From Candidatus Nitrosopumilus sp. (GTDB lineage Archaea; Thermoproteota; Nitrososphaeria; Nitrososphaerales; Nitrosopumilaceae), in NCBI GenBank assembly GCA_021268355.1, contig JAJETY010000001.1:1-64000 (forward strand): a stretch of DNA of 64,000 bases. Reading direction: 5' to 3'. This document shows, piece by piece, positions 44,885 through 53,244 of the stretch (the stretch's first letter is position 1; every line of letters begins with the position of its first letter). A program made the position numbers and the translations under genes. The notes below the pieces were generated by a model. The model saw only the letters and a program-made list of their open reading frames with translations, did no database searches and was not told the DNA's origin.

Positions 44885-44956
44885 GAATTTTTTTGCAGAA
44901 TATCAGAATTAAATTAACAGGTTATCTTTTTCCCATAAATTAGATTAAGTTATTCT

Positions 44957-46018
44957 TCAAATCCATTTTTTCTTTTTAAAATAAGAGAAAAGAATAACGC
45001 CAACTCCACCCATGAATGACAAAACAATTGGATACGAGTATGGGTATGATAATTCAGGCATATATTGAAAATTCATCCCAAAAACACCAGCAATCACAGT
45101 AATTGGAACACAGATTGTTGCCACAAGTGCCAATGTTTTCATAATTTCATTTGTTCTATGAGAAACTACTGACAAATAGTAATCATTCAATGAAGATAAT
45201 TTTTCCTTTGCAACATCCAAAGAAGACAAAATTTGAGTAATGTGATCATTTATGTTTCTAAAATAAATCATAGTTGATTCGTTTATGAGAACAGATTCAT
45301 ATTCGTTCAAATTTAGAAAAATCTTTTCTAAGGGTTGTATAGAATTTTGAATAACTAGAAGGTCATCTTGCAGTGAATCCATAATGATTAAGCTATCTTT
45401 TGATGTACTATGAGTAATTGATTTTTTTAATGTGTCAATTTTCTCAATCATTTTTCTTAGTACTACAAAATAGTTATCAGTGACCGCATCAATTAGTGCA
45501 TAAAATAGATAATCAGAGTCACTCTCATGAATTTTTTTCCTTCCCTCTCTAATTCTATTTCTGACAGGTTCAAAGACATCATCTTCATACTCTTGTAAGG
45601 AAATTAACAGATTTTTCTTTAAGATCAGATTTAGGTGTTCCATTTTTATTTCATCATTCGAATCAAGGTAGAACATTTTCAAAATGACATATATCGAATC
45701 AGAATATTCTTCAATTTTTGAAATCCGGTTAGTGTTTGCTACATCCTCTAAAACTAATTTGTGAATATTGAAATGAGTACCAATTTTTTGGATTAATTCA
45801 GAATCATGGATTCCAGTAACATTTAACCAACTTACACCTGATTTTTCATCAATTATTGACAGTTTATCTGTTGGAATCTCTTCTTCTAAAACAGATTTTT
45901 CGTGAAAATTGATTAATTGAAGTTTAATTTTTTCAGTCTTGTTTTCCCCCACATACACAATACTTCCAGGCGCATCTCCAGGTTTTTTTGATGATTTTCT
46001 AAATAATTTTAGCCCCAT
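44957..46018 (-). CDS. corA: CorA-family magnesium/cobalt transporter
   Basis: A 353-aa CorA: a large cytoplasmic N-terminal domain (VSWLNVTGIHDSELIQKIGT, HKLVLEDVANTNRISKIEEY), a long stalk helix, two C-terminal membrane helices with the filter motif GMNF (FGMNFQYMPEL) and a Lys-rich end KKKKWI. It forms pentameric Mg2+ channels. It starts 6 bp after the DUF6659-like gene on the same strand, suggesting one transcript. Confidence 0.94.
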   Translation of the reverse strand: MGLKLFRKSSKKPGDAPGSIVYVGENKTEKIKLQLINFHEKSVLEEEIPTDKLSIIDEKSGVSWLNVTGIHDSELIQKIGTHFNIHKLVLEDVANTNRISKIEEYSDSIYVILKMFYLDSNDEIKMEHLNLILKKNLLISLQEYEDDVFEPVRNRIREGRKKIHESDSDYLFYALIDAVTDNYFVVLRKMIEKIDTLKKSITHSTSKDSLIIMDSLQDDLLVIQNSIQPLEKIFLNLNEYESVLINESTMIYFRNINDHITQILSSLDVAKEKLSSLNDYYLSVVSHRTNEIMKTLALVATICVPITVIAGVFGMNFQYMPELSYPYSYPIVLSFMGGVGVILFSYFKKKKWI

Positions 46019-46024
46019 TGGTCA

Positions 46025-46417
46025 TCAGATAGTTGAAATTATGATGTCATCAAATAGCATCTCTGCTTTTTTAATTATTTTTTTATCATCTGCATCAGGT
46101 TCAGCAGTTATCAATACAAGATTATCTTTGATTGGAATGCTAATTATTAGTTGATTTTTACGTCTTGATGAAATATAATCAATTTCGCCAAGAATGCTAT
46201 CTAGTTCTTTTCTCATTTTAAAATCTAATTGCATTTGCATATAGATCATAGATATTTTTTCATGTTCTAAAAGCGGCTTCACACCATCCCTAAATCCGCC
46301 TGCAATCAATCTACCAAGTTGGTTAATAACACCAACATGCCGAATTTTGTCTTCTTTTGATAACGCACTACATGCATTGTTTAGTTTTTTTATTTCATTT
46401 AGAGAGAGGATAGCCAT
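46025..46417 (-). CDS. Small conserved protein (DUF6659-like), paralogue of 162-548
   Basis: A 130-aa soluble protein. IRHVGVINQLGRLIAGGFRD and VKPLLEHEK align with the protein at 162-548. The C-terminal half (LIISIPIKDNLVLITAEPDA) is beta-alpha like a roadblock/profilin-type fold. It sits 6 bp upstream of corA, so it may modulate that transporter; this is inference. Confidence 0.75.
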   Translation of the reverse strand: MAILSLNEIKKLNNACSALSKEDKIRHVGVINQLGRLIAGGFRDGVKPLLEHEKISMIYMQMQLDFKMRKELDSILGEIDYISSRRKNQLIISIPIKDNLVLITAEPDADDKKIIKKAEMLFDDIIISTI

Positions 46418-46570
46418 TTTTCTTATTTTTTTAAGGTTTTTTTTCTAGGAGTTTTCCCATTGGTTTTGCCTTCAAACCTGTTTACAGCATTCTGAACCAA
46501 AAGTCCAGTATTAAAACACTATGGAAAATTCACCACATCAATAATGTGAAGAGTGAAAAATAAGGAGTTG

Positions 46571-48166
46571 CTATTCATCCAATCCTAAAACATCATAGTA
46601 GGATTTTGGAATCATTTGTTGTGCCTTAAAAAATACATTATTCGCAGCAGCGTCAAGAACATATGTCCTTGCCCAGTCATCCTCACTTCGAATAGAACGT
46701 CCAAATCCTTGAAGGAGTTTAGTCAAGGTTTGAGAGGTGTACCACAGAGGGAATTTATCCATTTTTGCTTTGATTCGTTTTTCCTTATAGTTTGGATAAG
46801 GCACCTTAGCTATTATCTGAAAACGAGATAGATCATCTTTTAGATCAACTCCCTCCCAAAGTGAAGATGATAGTAAAACACCTGTTGGATCTGATTCATG
46901 CTCAGAAATTATTTCATCTTGAGTTTTACCATCCTTATTTTTGCTATGACAAATCCTGATTCTTCGGGTGTTTTTTGGTGAAAGGTATCTAAGGATTTTT
47001 TGGCATCGAGGTATTGAGGAGGTAAGAATCAATCCACGTTCTGCAGAATGTTCATCTAATATCCTATCAATAGTTTTGATTACTTCTAATTCATCGTCTT
47101 CAGTGGAGCCATAACTTAATCGCCTAATATTAAGAAGTTCTATGCTTCTATTTTTGATAGGGAATGGTGATTTTGGAGTATCGACAAATGCAACTTCATC
47201 CTTTTTCAACCCCATGTTTTCACAGAAACTTTGTTTGTCAATTGTAGCAGACATGAAAATCTGATATTCGGTTTCAAAAAACTCATTTGCAAATTTTGAA
47301 ACATCTATTGGTTTAACTGATATAGTTCTAAAATTACCATTCAAATCACGGACCGGATCATTTACAACAAAATTGTCTTTGTCTGAAGCAATATCAATTT
47401 TGGCTTGTGCAGCTCTGTCATAACGTCTTTCTAATCTAGAAATTAATTCATAGTCAGGATCATTTTCAAATCCAGGACTTTCTTTGATGTCTTTAATTTT
47501 TTTAGCATAAGAGTAAGCAATATCATCAGTTAAAGAAATCATGGAATCTAAATCAGTAAAATCATATTTTTCAGGATTTAGATTACATTCATCAACTTGT
47601 CCTGCAAATATATCAAATCCCACAAATTGAATTATTTGATCTTCAATCTTATGCGCTTCATCAAAAACAGATGCTTTTCTATCAAGATAATCCTCAAATA
47701 ATTTCTTGTTAAATTTCATAATTTGAAAAAATGCATGATAGTTCCAAAGAGAGTGTTTTGAGACTAGTGCATCATATTTTTGGAGATAGTAATGACACGA
47801 TTGTTCATCCAATGTGTTTTCTTCTACTTGTTTTATGGTTGGTTTGAATTTACAGGTTTCAATTACTTCCTTCCCATTTTTACTAGTTCGCTCAATACAT
47901 TCACCTTTTTCACAGGTTAAACCCCACCTCAACGCACGTCTAGAATTATCAACTTTCTCAGACTCCATCAATTTTAAACATGGAAAGTTTTGTTTTCCTT
48001 TGACGGGCTTCAAAAAAGGAATATCCTTGATATATTGATCCTGCAAATGTTTGGAGGCAGTTACGGTAAATGAACTATCAAAAAAATTAGAAACGGTTGC
48101 ACCTACCAAGGATTTTCCAACGCCTGTAGGTGCGCATAGAATTATTTTCTTGTAACCTTGATTCAA
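46571..48166 (-). CDS. XPD/Rad3-type ATP-dependent DNA helicase with Fe-S cluster
   Basis: The protein has Walker A CAPTGVGKS, DEAH box VFDEAHKIED, five Cys between (FPC, LTC, GEC, ETC, QSC), four of which fit the XPD iron-sulfur cluster, and C-terminal helicase motifs SSSLWEGVDLKDD and QGFGRSIRSEDDWA. It is a 5'-3' helicase of the DinG/XPD group in repair. The TTG start given yields 531 residues but cuts the Q-motif: the same frame continues upstream (FVPRDIQKKILADIEEQ) to about 48247 without any ATG/GTG/TTG. The real start is therefore probably a rare codon such as CTG at 48247. Confidence 0.93.
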   Translation of the reverse strand: MNQGYKKIILCAPTGVGKSLVGATVSNFFDSSFTVTASKHLQDQYIKDIPFLKPVKGKQNFPCLKLMESEKVDNSRRALRWGLTCEKGECIERTSKNGKEVIETCKFKPTIKQVEENTLDEQSCHYYLQKYDALVSKHSLWNYHAFFQIMKFNKKLFEDYLDRKASVFDEAHKIEDQIIQFVGFDIFAGQVDECNLNPEKYDFTDLDSMISLTDDIAYSYAKKIKDIKESPGFENDPDYELISRLERRYDRAAQAKIDIASDKDNFVVNDPVRDLNGNFRTISVKPIDVSKFANEFFETEYQIFMSATIDKQSFCENMGLKKDEVAFVDTPKSPFPIKNRSIELLNIRRLSYGSTEDDELEVIKTIDRILDEHSAERGLILTSSIPRCQKILRYLSPKNTRRIRICHSKNKDGKTQDEIISEHESDPTGVLLSSSLWEGVDLKDDLSRFQIIAKVPYPNYKEKRIKAKMDKFPLWYTSQTLTKLLQGFGRSIRSEDDWARTYVLDAAANNVFFKAQQMIPKSYYDVLGLDE

Positions 48167-48449
48167 TTGTTCTTCAATATCAGCAAGAATTTTTTTTTGA
48201 ATATCTCTGGGAACGAATTGTTCAGGGAATTTTTGTAAAATAGACAGGATTAATCTGAATTTTCTTTTATATTAAAAGCATGAAGGTTCTTGTAATATCG
48301 GAATTAATGTATTTGAGGATATACCTAGATCAGTTTTTAATAGCATAGATTTTTGTTTTCAAATGGTTCAGAGTCTAAGAATTACATAGTATTCAAAGTG
48401 TGGATTGTGTGAAAAAATTCGTTAAATCCAAGTATGTTGTTAATACAGC

Positions 48450-48539
48450 ATGGCTTTTACTAAATGCCCTGAATGTGGAGAAATGAGATTTGATAAAAAA
48501 GCAAATCGCTGTGCAAACTGCGGGTACCAAGTTGGATAG
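48450..48539 (+). CDS. Zinc-ribbon microprotein
   Basis: A 29-aa product, KCPECGEMRFDKKANRCANC, then GYQVG. It is a minimal complete zinc ribbon (CxxCG..CxxCG). ATG at 48450; a nested inverted repeat begins 10 bp after the stop. Confidence 0.65.
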   Translation: MAFTKCPECGEMRFDKKANRCANCGYQVG

Positions 48540-48549
48540 TTTAATGATG

Positions 48550-48590
48550 CCCAGTGAGTGCATTACATGAATGCATACTATCTCACTGGG
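48550..48590. repeat. Nested inverted repeat (41 bp) after the zinc-ribbon microgene
   Basis: Outer arms CCCAGTGAG / CTCACTGGG (9 bp) enclose inner arms TGCATT / AATGCA (6 bp) around ACATG, with TACTAT between the 3' arms. On RNA this makes a two-part stem of 15 pairs with one asymmetric bulge. It lacks a T-run, so it is more a structured 3' UTR, small RNA or protein-binding site than a classic terminator. Confidence 0.7.
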
Positions 48591-48700
48591 TTGTTGGCGT
48601 GCAAACCAATTACTGTTAAAGTAACAATTATCTCATAAAAAGTTGTCCCATGATTACACAATAACACCTTTACTTTAATTCAAAATTCTTTAATTCTTAC

Positions 48701-48832
48701 ATGATAGCATATTGTTCATGTTATAAGAAGAATCTAGCATTGGATGAGGCTAGAATTAGATATGAAAATTGGTATCATAGAAAGGGTGTTTGGCATATTG
48801 CTCACTTTATAAGTTTAGAGAATTTCTTTTAA
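48701..48832 (+). CDS. Hypothetical microprotein with CxC
   Basis: A 43-aa product (MIAYCSCYKKNLALDEARIR, then NWYHRKGVWHIAHFISLE). It contains a CxC and three His and is aromatic-rich. ATG at 48701. No family is recognised; coding status moderate. Confidence 0.5.
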   Translation: MIAYCSCYKKNLALDEARIRYENWYHRKGVWHIAHFISLENFF

Positions 48833-48945
48833 AGTTTCAATAAGGAGATGATTCCCGTTACGTTAATTCACATAGTTTACAGTATAAAATCAAAATTGAA
48901 TATCAGTAGAAAGCATATATCAATATTTAATTTAGGATTAGTTGA

Positions 48946-49299
48946 ATGAACAGAATTGCATTAATTGACGGATTTGAAGAAGATAAGGTCCGAGAAACAC
49001 TTGATGTAATGCTTCGAGATAAAGAGAATGAGTTTAGAGAACTTGCAAAAACACTAAACATTCCAACAAATACGAATGACTGGCAAGTGATAGTTTTAAA
49101 ATTCTGCTTAGACTTTAAGGAATGTCTCACTATTTGGACAGATTCTGTGGAGCCAAACTCTATCAAAAATGCAAAATGTATGACCATAATGCGAGAACTT
49201 GCAAAGGGTAAGGAAAATTTCTCTGAAATTATCAACATGCAAAATGTTGCTCAAACCCTATTCTCAGAGTTTAATGAAACATACAGGAGATTGACCTAA
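48946..49299 (+). CDS. Hypothetical helical protein
   Basis: A 117-aa helical, acidic protein (MNRIALIDGFEEDKVRETLD, later IMRELAKGKENFSEIINMQN). No motif or family is recognised. ATG at 48946. Isolated by more than 100 bp on each side. Confidence 0.6.
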   Translation: MNRIALIDGFEEDKVRETLDVMLRDKENEFRELAKTLNIPTNTNDWQVIVLKFCLDFKECLTIWTDSVEPNSIKNAKCMTIMRELAKGKENFSEIINMQNVAQTLFSEFNETYRRLT

Positions 49300-49343
49300 G
49301 TACAACTATTGTCAAAGAGTTAGAATCCAAACAAACTACATTA

Positions 49344-49430
49344 TTACCATTCTTGGTCAGGATTCTCTAGTCTAGCCCATTTGTTTTGGATAATTTGAAG
49401 TATTTTTTTCCTATAGAGCGATTGGAACAT
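49344..49430 (-). CDS. Hypothetical basic microprotein
   Basis: A 28-aa product, MFQSLYRKKILQIIQNKWAR, then LENPDQEW. It is an amphipathic basic helix with a short acidic end. ATG at 49430. Coding by composition only. Confidence 0.4.
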   Translation of the reverse strand: MFQSLYRKKILQIIQNKWARLENPDQEW

Positions 49431-49542
49431 GATCCTATTATACAAAATTTGTATTTAATAACCACGTAGAAATCATATGTGAACACTTTGAAATATGCTT
49501 TTCAGTGATTGAGTTTAATATCTAGTAAGTATATCAAATATC

Positions 49543-49860
49543 ATGGAATTGCTAGATGACAAAATGAGAGTCTGGTTAGAAAGTGCAAAATTTGTAAAGC
49601 CCAATCCTGGCGTATATGTTCTTTACAATAGGAGTAAACATCCAATATACATAGGTGAGACAAATAATCTAGAGGAGACGTTTACAAAATATGTAGAAAC
49701 AGATTTTGAAGACGATGAATGTAAGAAAAAAACCCAGTTTTACCAAAGGGTTTTTACAGATAATCCAAAAGAATTACAATTGCAGTTACTTGAGCAATTT
49801 AGAAATGAAACTAATGAGTTGCCTTCTTGCAATTCGGAAATCAAAGTGGAAACCCACTAA
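49543..49860 (+). CDS. GIY-YIG-fold protein, catalytic Arg missing
   Basis: The 105-aa protein matches the GIY-YIG nuclease core: NPGVYVLYNRSKHPIYIGET gives the GIY (GVY) and YIG strands, and the last helix LLEQFRNETNELPSCN keeps the Glu and Asn. The Arg normally eight residues after YIG is Thr (NNLEETFTKY), and the insert is acidic. It is therefore probably a binding or inactive derivative, though residual activity is possible. Confidence 0.65.
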   Translation: MELLDDKMRVWLESAKFVKPNPGVYVLYNRSKHPIYIGETNNLEETFTKYVETDFEDDECKKKTQFYQRVFTDNPKELQLQLLEQFRNETNELPSCNSEIKVETH

Positions 49861-50072
49861 ACACATATTCATTCATACTGAAATTTTCATTAACAATAAA
49901 AAAAGTATGATGTTTTTAAAATCTCAAGTTAATATTATCTTTAGATTTTGAGAAAATTTTAAAATCGTAAAAGGATTTGAAGGGTGGTAAAGAAATAAGA
50001 TTTGGCTCATAAAATATTACCTAGGCACAAAATTAGAGAAAACAATTAATCCAAGATTAGACAATTTAAGCA

Positions 50073-50210
50073 ATGCATCAATGCTATTATTGTGAGCAGA
50101 TTTTTGATTCGAAAGAAGCACTTTATGACCATGTCGAAATACATTCAGATTCTGAAAGAAATAAGGAAATAATGGAAAGAAAAAAGAAATCAAAAAAAAC
50201 TGAATTTTAA
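50073..50210 (+). CDS. Single C2H2 zinc-finger microprotein
   Basis: A 45-aa product with one finger, CYYCEQIFDSKEALYDHVEI then H (C-x2-C-x12-H-x3-H), and a Lys-rich tail ending KKKSKKTEF. ATG at 50073. It is one of four such miniature fingers in this region. Confidence 0.7.
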   Translation: MHQCYYCEQIFDSKEALYDHVEIHSDSERNKEIMERKKKSKKTEF

Positions 50211-50288
50211 TCCTAATTAAAAAAAATAGAGTAAAGGTAAGAAATTATCACATTCACGAGGTGATATAACAACTTGGAATTATAAAAT

Positions 50289-50555
50289 ATGGATTGGGTT
50301 GAAACGTTACTTCGTAAATCATGTGACAGAACATTAACTAAAGAAGAAGTTCTTCATAGTCTATTTCACATGATAGAAGTAAATGAAAATACTCTAAATC
50401 AAATTCAATCAGACAAAAGAGATTTTGGTCCAGAGTTAGAGGAGTTAAAACAAACAGAGATTAGGGATTTGGATTTCCATCTCAAATATTATAGAAGTCT
50501 AGTTAATTACATTAATTCAATTCATGAAAATAAAATTTTTGAGAAGCAATATTGA
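50289..50555 (+). CDS. Hypothetical helical protein
   Basis: An 88-aa helical protein (MDWVETLLRKSCDRTLTKEE, later LKYYRSLVNYINSIHENKIF). No Cys cluster or membrane helix. ATG at 50289. Unrecognised. Confidence 0.55.
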   Translation: MDWVETLLRKSCDRTLTKEEVLHSLFHMIEVNENTLNQIQSDKRDFGPELEELKQTEIRDLDFHLKYYRSLVNYINSIHENKIFEKQY

Positions 50556-50740
50556 TTACAAAAAAATATTTTCTGATTAATAATTTTTGAGAGAAAATTT
50601 TTTGATTCATTTTAATCTTCCAGATTATCTCCAGGATTAAGTTCAGAAAGAGTATTTCAATTTAATTTAGGTAGTTTTTCAGTTTTGAGATAGTAGTTGA
50701 AATAATTTATTTAGAAAAACAGATTTCATTGAGAATTTTT

Positions 50741-51277
50741 TTATAGTCTCAAATGTTGGATTTTTGCATGATATTCGGATTGTTTATCTAAATTATTACC
50801 ATAATCAGTAGTTTCATCGTATTCTACTAATTTTTCTTCAAAAAGAGTTTGTAACTTTTCAATTTCTTGAGCAATCATTTTACCCGAATCTTCTTTAGCA
50901 AGTTGTTTTCGTTGATCTTCATTTTTTCCTCTAGTAGGATATTTCTTACCTTCAAATTTAGTTTGGATTTGAGAAATGTTTTCACGTTTTATCAATTCTG
51001 CTAAATCAAAACGAGTTTGTTCATATTTTAGAAGATCATCACTTGCTTCAGAAGATCTTACGGATGATAATAGTGGACAAAACTCTACAGAAATCTGAAT
51101 ATTTTTGATCAGAAACAATATTTCACTTCCCATCTTTTCAGAATCAATGGTCCAGGTAAATCCGTATTTTATAACACTATGAGAATCTGCATATGAGGCA
51201 GGATTATGTTCCGCCTTAAAATCACTCCAATTTAATGAGTATTGTTTATCCCAAAAGAGAGTCTCATTTTCACTCAT
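50741..51277 (-). CDS. DUF922-like protein lacking the zinc-site histidines
   Basis: The 178-aa protein begins SLNWSDFKAEHNPASYADSH, like the LSWsDFkg start of DUF922 predicted Zn-proteases. The expected HEQxHFD box appears as LLKYEQTRFDLAEL, with Tyr and Arg replacing the two His. A long Lys/Glu helix follows. No signal peptide is seen. It is probably a catalytically dead homologue; the family assignment is tentative. Confidence 0.6.
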   Translation of the reverse strand: MSENETLFWDKQYSLNWSDFKAEHNPASYADSHSVIKYGFTWTIDSEKMGSEILFLIKNIQISVEFCPLLSSVRSSEASDDLLKYEQTRFDLAELIKRENISQIQTKFEGKKYPTRGKNEDQRKQLAKEDSGKMIAQEIEKLQTLFEEKLVEYDETTDYGNNLDKQSEYHAKIQHLRL

Positions 51278-51317
51278 TGTCTAATAATTAGTGAATTTCA
51301 GCATAATTAGATTGTGA

Positions 51318-51521
51318 TTAAGATATTTTACCATCTCGTCCGCTAAGTTTTCCAATTGGCTGGGAATTCTCAAATCCCAACCAGGAGTAGTTTTGAGATT
51401 CCAAAGATTTATGAAAATTCTGATGATCTACCAATGATGAATCACCCCAATTTCCATTATAAATGAAAGGACATTTTTGATAAGTGCCATTTTTTTGGAT
51501 ACCTTTGCATGTGATTAACAA
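51318..51521 (-). CDS. Possible small Cys/His protein
   Basis: A 67-aa frame with TTG start: LITCKGIQKNGTYQKCPFIY, later VDHQNFHKSLES. The C..C..H..H spacing could bind zinc, and it lies upstream of the DUF922-like gene on the same strand. Coding status is uncertain. Confidence 0.4.
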   Translation of the reverse strand: MLITCKGIQKNGTYQKCPFIYNGNWGDSSLVDHQNFHKSLESQNYSWLGFENSQPIGKLSGRDGKIS

Positions 51522-51538
51522 AACAGTTTATCTCTAGA

Positions 51539-51829
51539 TTGGGAATTGAAATATTTTTTGTTATAATAATGTGCTATTGGATAATAGTAGGCTCAATTGA
51601 CAGTGAGCTCAATTTGTTCACGGACAAAATTGGATCATTTTTTCAACCCATTTTGATCAAAATACAAGACATGTTTTATTTTAACAATTTTTCACGAGAT
51701 AAATCATTACAAATATTGGAAGCAAGAATGATTGCTTGTTTGATATCTGGCCGTAACTCCCAAAGAGTCGATGAAAAAAAGATATCAAACTCGCTTGCTT
51801 TCCAAATTCAAACTATTAATTTTAGATAA
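51539..51829 (+). CDS. Possible membrane-associated hypothetical protein
   Basis: A 96-aa frame with TTG start (an ATG exists at 51569) and one hydrophobic stretch (IEIFFVIIMCYWIIVGSI), then a basic region (DEKKISNSLAFQIQTINF). No motif. Coding status is uncertain. Confidence 0.35.
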   Translation: MGIEIFFVIIMCYWIIVGSIDSELNLFTDKIGSFFQPILIKIQDMFYFNNFSRDKSLQILEARMIACLISGRNSQRVDEKKISNSLAFQIQTINFR

Positions 51830-51844
51830 TTATAAGATTAATTT

Positions 51845-51922
51845 ATGAATAGTCGATTTTACATCTGGATGGGTGTTTCAGTAGTCGCATTAGCTGTGGG
51901 ATTCATACTTTTGTTCAGTTAG
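51845..51922 (+). CDS. Single-helix membrane microprotein
   Basis: A 25-aa product, MNSRFYIWMGVSVVALAVGF then ILLFS: essentially one transmembrane helix. ATG at 51845. Confidence 0.45.
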   Translation: MNSRFYIWMGVSVVALAVGFILLFS

Positions 51923-52068
51923 ATAATTAATTTTTGATTCTATACTTAATTTTCATGGTTTTTTTATTTTATCAGAATTTTAATGAATAAATAATTACCA
52001 TATGATCAGATGTGGTTTACAATCACAATGGTACATCACATATAGATTATGAAGATTATATGTGCCAA

Positions 52069-52317
52069 TTAATTTGGATGAGAATTTAAAGTATAATCAA
52101 ATTTTTCTTCATCTGTGAATAGTTTAAAATTATTTTTTGCTAAATCTAACATATCATGAAATGCAGGACAGTAATTGTCAATAGAAAATATTTCTTGACA
52201 ATCAGGACACACAATAACAGTATGATTTCCCCAGTCACATTCAATATCATTTATTAATTCAAAATTAACAGTCCCATTACACACGCATTTAATATTTTGA
52301 AATTTTTTAAGATTCAT
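52069..52317 (-). CDS. Small zinc-ribbon-like protein
   Basis: An 82-aa protein with KCVCNGTV near residue 11 and VIVCPDCQEIF near residue 37, a CxC/CxxC ribbon, then a helical tail (FHDMLDLAKNNFKLFTDEEK). ATG at 52317; divergent from the gene at 52375. Confidence 0.65.
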   Translation of the reverse strand: MNLKKFQNIKCVCNGTVNFELINDIECDWGNHTVIVCPDCQEIFSIDNYCPAFHDMLDLAKNNFKLFTDEEKFDYTLNSHPN

Positions 52318-52374
52318 AAAAACCAGATTTTAAAATTAAATATAATTTATTAAAAGTAGATTTTGAATGAAAAT

Positions 52375-52578
52375 ATGACAGAATGTCCAACTTGTAAATT
52401 ATCTATGGAATCACATTCCACATCAGAATTAATGGAATGTTGTATGAAACAAATTGACGACGAATTTACTGAAGAACAACAAGGAATTTGTCCAAATTGT
52501 AAACATGAAATAAAAAAACACTCAGATAAAGAACTTGCAGAATGTACTATAGAATACCTTAAATCAGGAATTCAGTAG
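52375..52578 (+). CDS. Tandem zinc-motif microprotein (two CPxC..HS..EL.EC repeats)
   Basis: A 67-aa protein made of two homologous ~24-residue units, CPTCKLSMESHSTSELMECC and CPNCKHEIKKHSDKELAECT, joined by an acidic linker. Each has CxxC, a His and a Cys, suitable for one zinc each. A TATA-like TTTATTAAAAG lies ~27 bp upstream of the ATG at 52375, supporting this start over a TTG at 52363. Confidence 0.7.
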   Translation: MTECPTCKLSMESHSTSELMECCMKQIDDEFTEEQQGICPNCKHEIKKHSDKELAECTIEYLKSGIQ

Positions 52579-52618
52579 TCCAGTTAAAATTAAACAATAG
52601 TAAAGTAAAATTCAGATA

Positions 52619-53209
52619 TTGAACCAAACTACACAAAAATTAATTGAAAGATTCACCCCTATGTGGACTAATAAACAAGTTTGGGAATTTGATCAATTAA
52701 ACGAAGAACTAAGATTCGATGTAATCTATGTTAATCCACAAGAGTACAAAGATAGTCTTTGGAAATCAAAATTAACCTATCCAGATTCAGAGGTTCGAGA
52801 TACCGTGGTTAGAACATTTGAACATATGCTAGATGGGGAAGAATTATGGATTTCAAATGTAAATAAGAAAAAAATTGATGAGAATCACATACCATACCTC
52901 ATGGCTGTTATGGCTGATGTGATGATTGAAGAAGAGATCTGTTTGAATTTTAGAATTGAAAATGATTGTTTTGTGGCAAGTATTGATTTAGATGCAGATG
53001 TAATAGATTGTAAAGAATTTTTTGAAGAATTCTACCATTTAGCAACAGGGTTCAACTATGAGACAGACACTGGAATTCCTGAGGATGAGACTGAAGCTGA
53101 GATTTATCTTACAAGACTTCAAGAAGAATTTGATGAAAAAATGAAATTATTATTGGGAGATAAATATCTTCCAGGAAATAATGACCCAGATACAATAAAT
53201 GCAAAATAA
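52619..53209 (+). CDS. Hypothetical acidic protein
   Basis: A 196-aa soluble acidic protein: NQTTQKLIERFTPMWTNKQV start, central IPYLMAVMADVMIEEEICLN, C-terminal DETEAEIYLTRLQEEFDEKM. No family is recognised. The start is TTG at 52619; a TTAAAATTAAA box ~30 bp upstream fits a leaderless message. Confidence 0.65.
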   Translation: MNQTTQKLIERFTPMWTNKQVWEFDQLNEELRFDVIYVNPQEYKDSLWKSKLTYPDSEVRDTVVRTFEHMLDGEELWISNVNKKKIDENHIPYLMAVMADVMIEEEICLNFRIENDCFVASIDLDADVIDCKEFFEEFYHLATGFNYETDTGIPEDETEAEIYLTRLQEEFDEKMKLLLGDKYLPGNNDPDTINAK

Positions 53210-53244
53210 TTTATCTAAAATACATGAACATATCATGATTATAC

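Noticed and set aside
46423-46500. 25-codon TTG frame (basic, ends KTPRKKTLKK)
   Set aside because: Reads like coding sequence but has only a TTG start and no motif; too weak to list as a gene.
46529-46552. Imperfect hairpin TTCAC-CACAT / ATGTG-GTGAA after the helicase gene
   Set aside because: The stem has a four-base bulge and short arms; it may be a terminator but is not distinctive.
48248-48281. Frameshift explanation for the helicase start (ATG at 48281 in another frame)
   Set aside because: That ATG frame reaches a stop after four codons and would need a frameshift; a rare start codon is the simpler reading.
48279-48350. 22-codon frame beginning MKVLVISELM
   Set aside because: Starts like a Rossmann-fold enzyme but stops at once; no continuation in other frames was seen.
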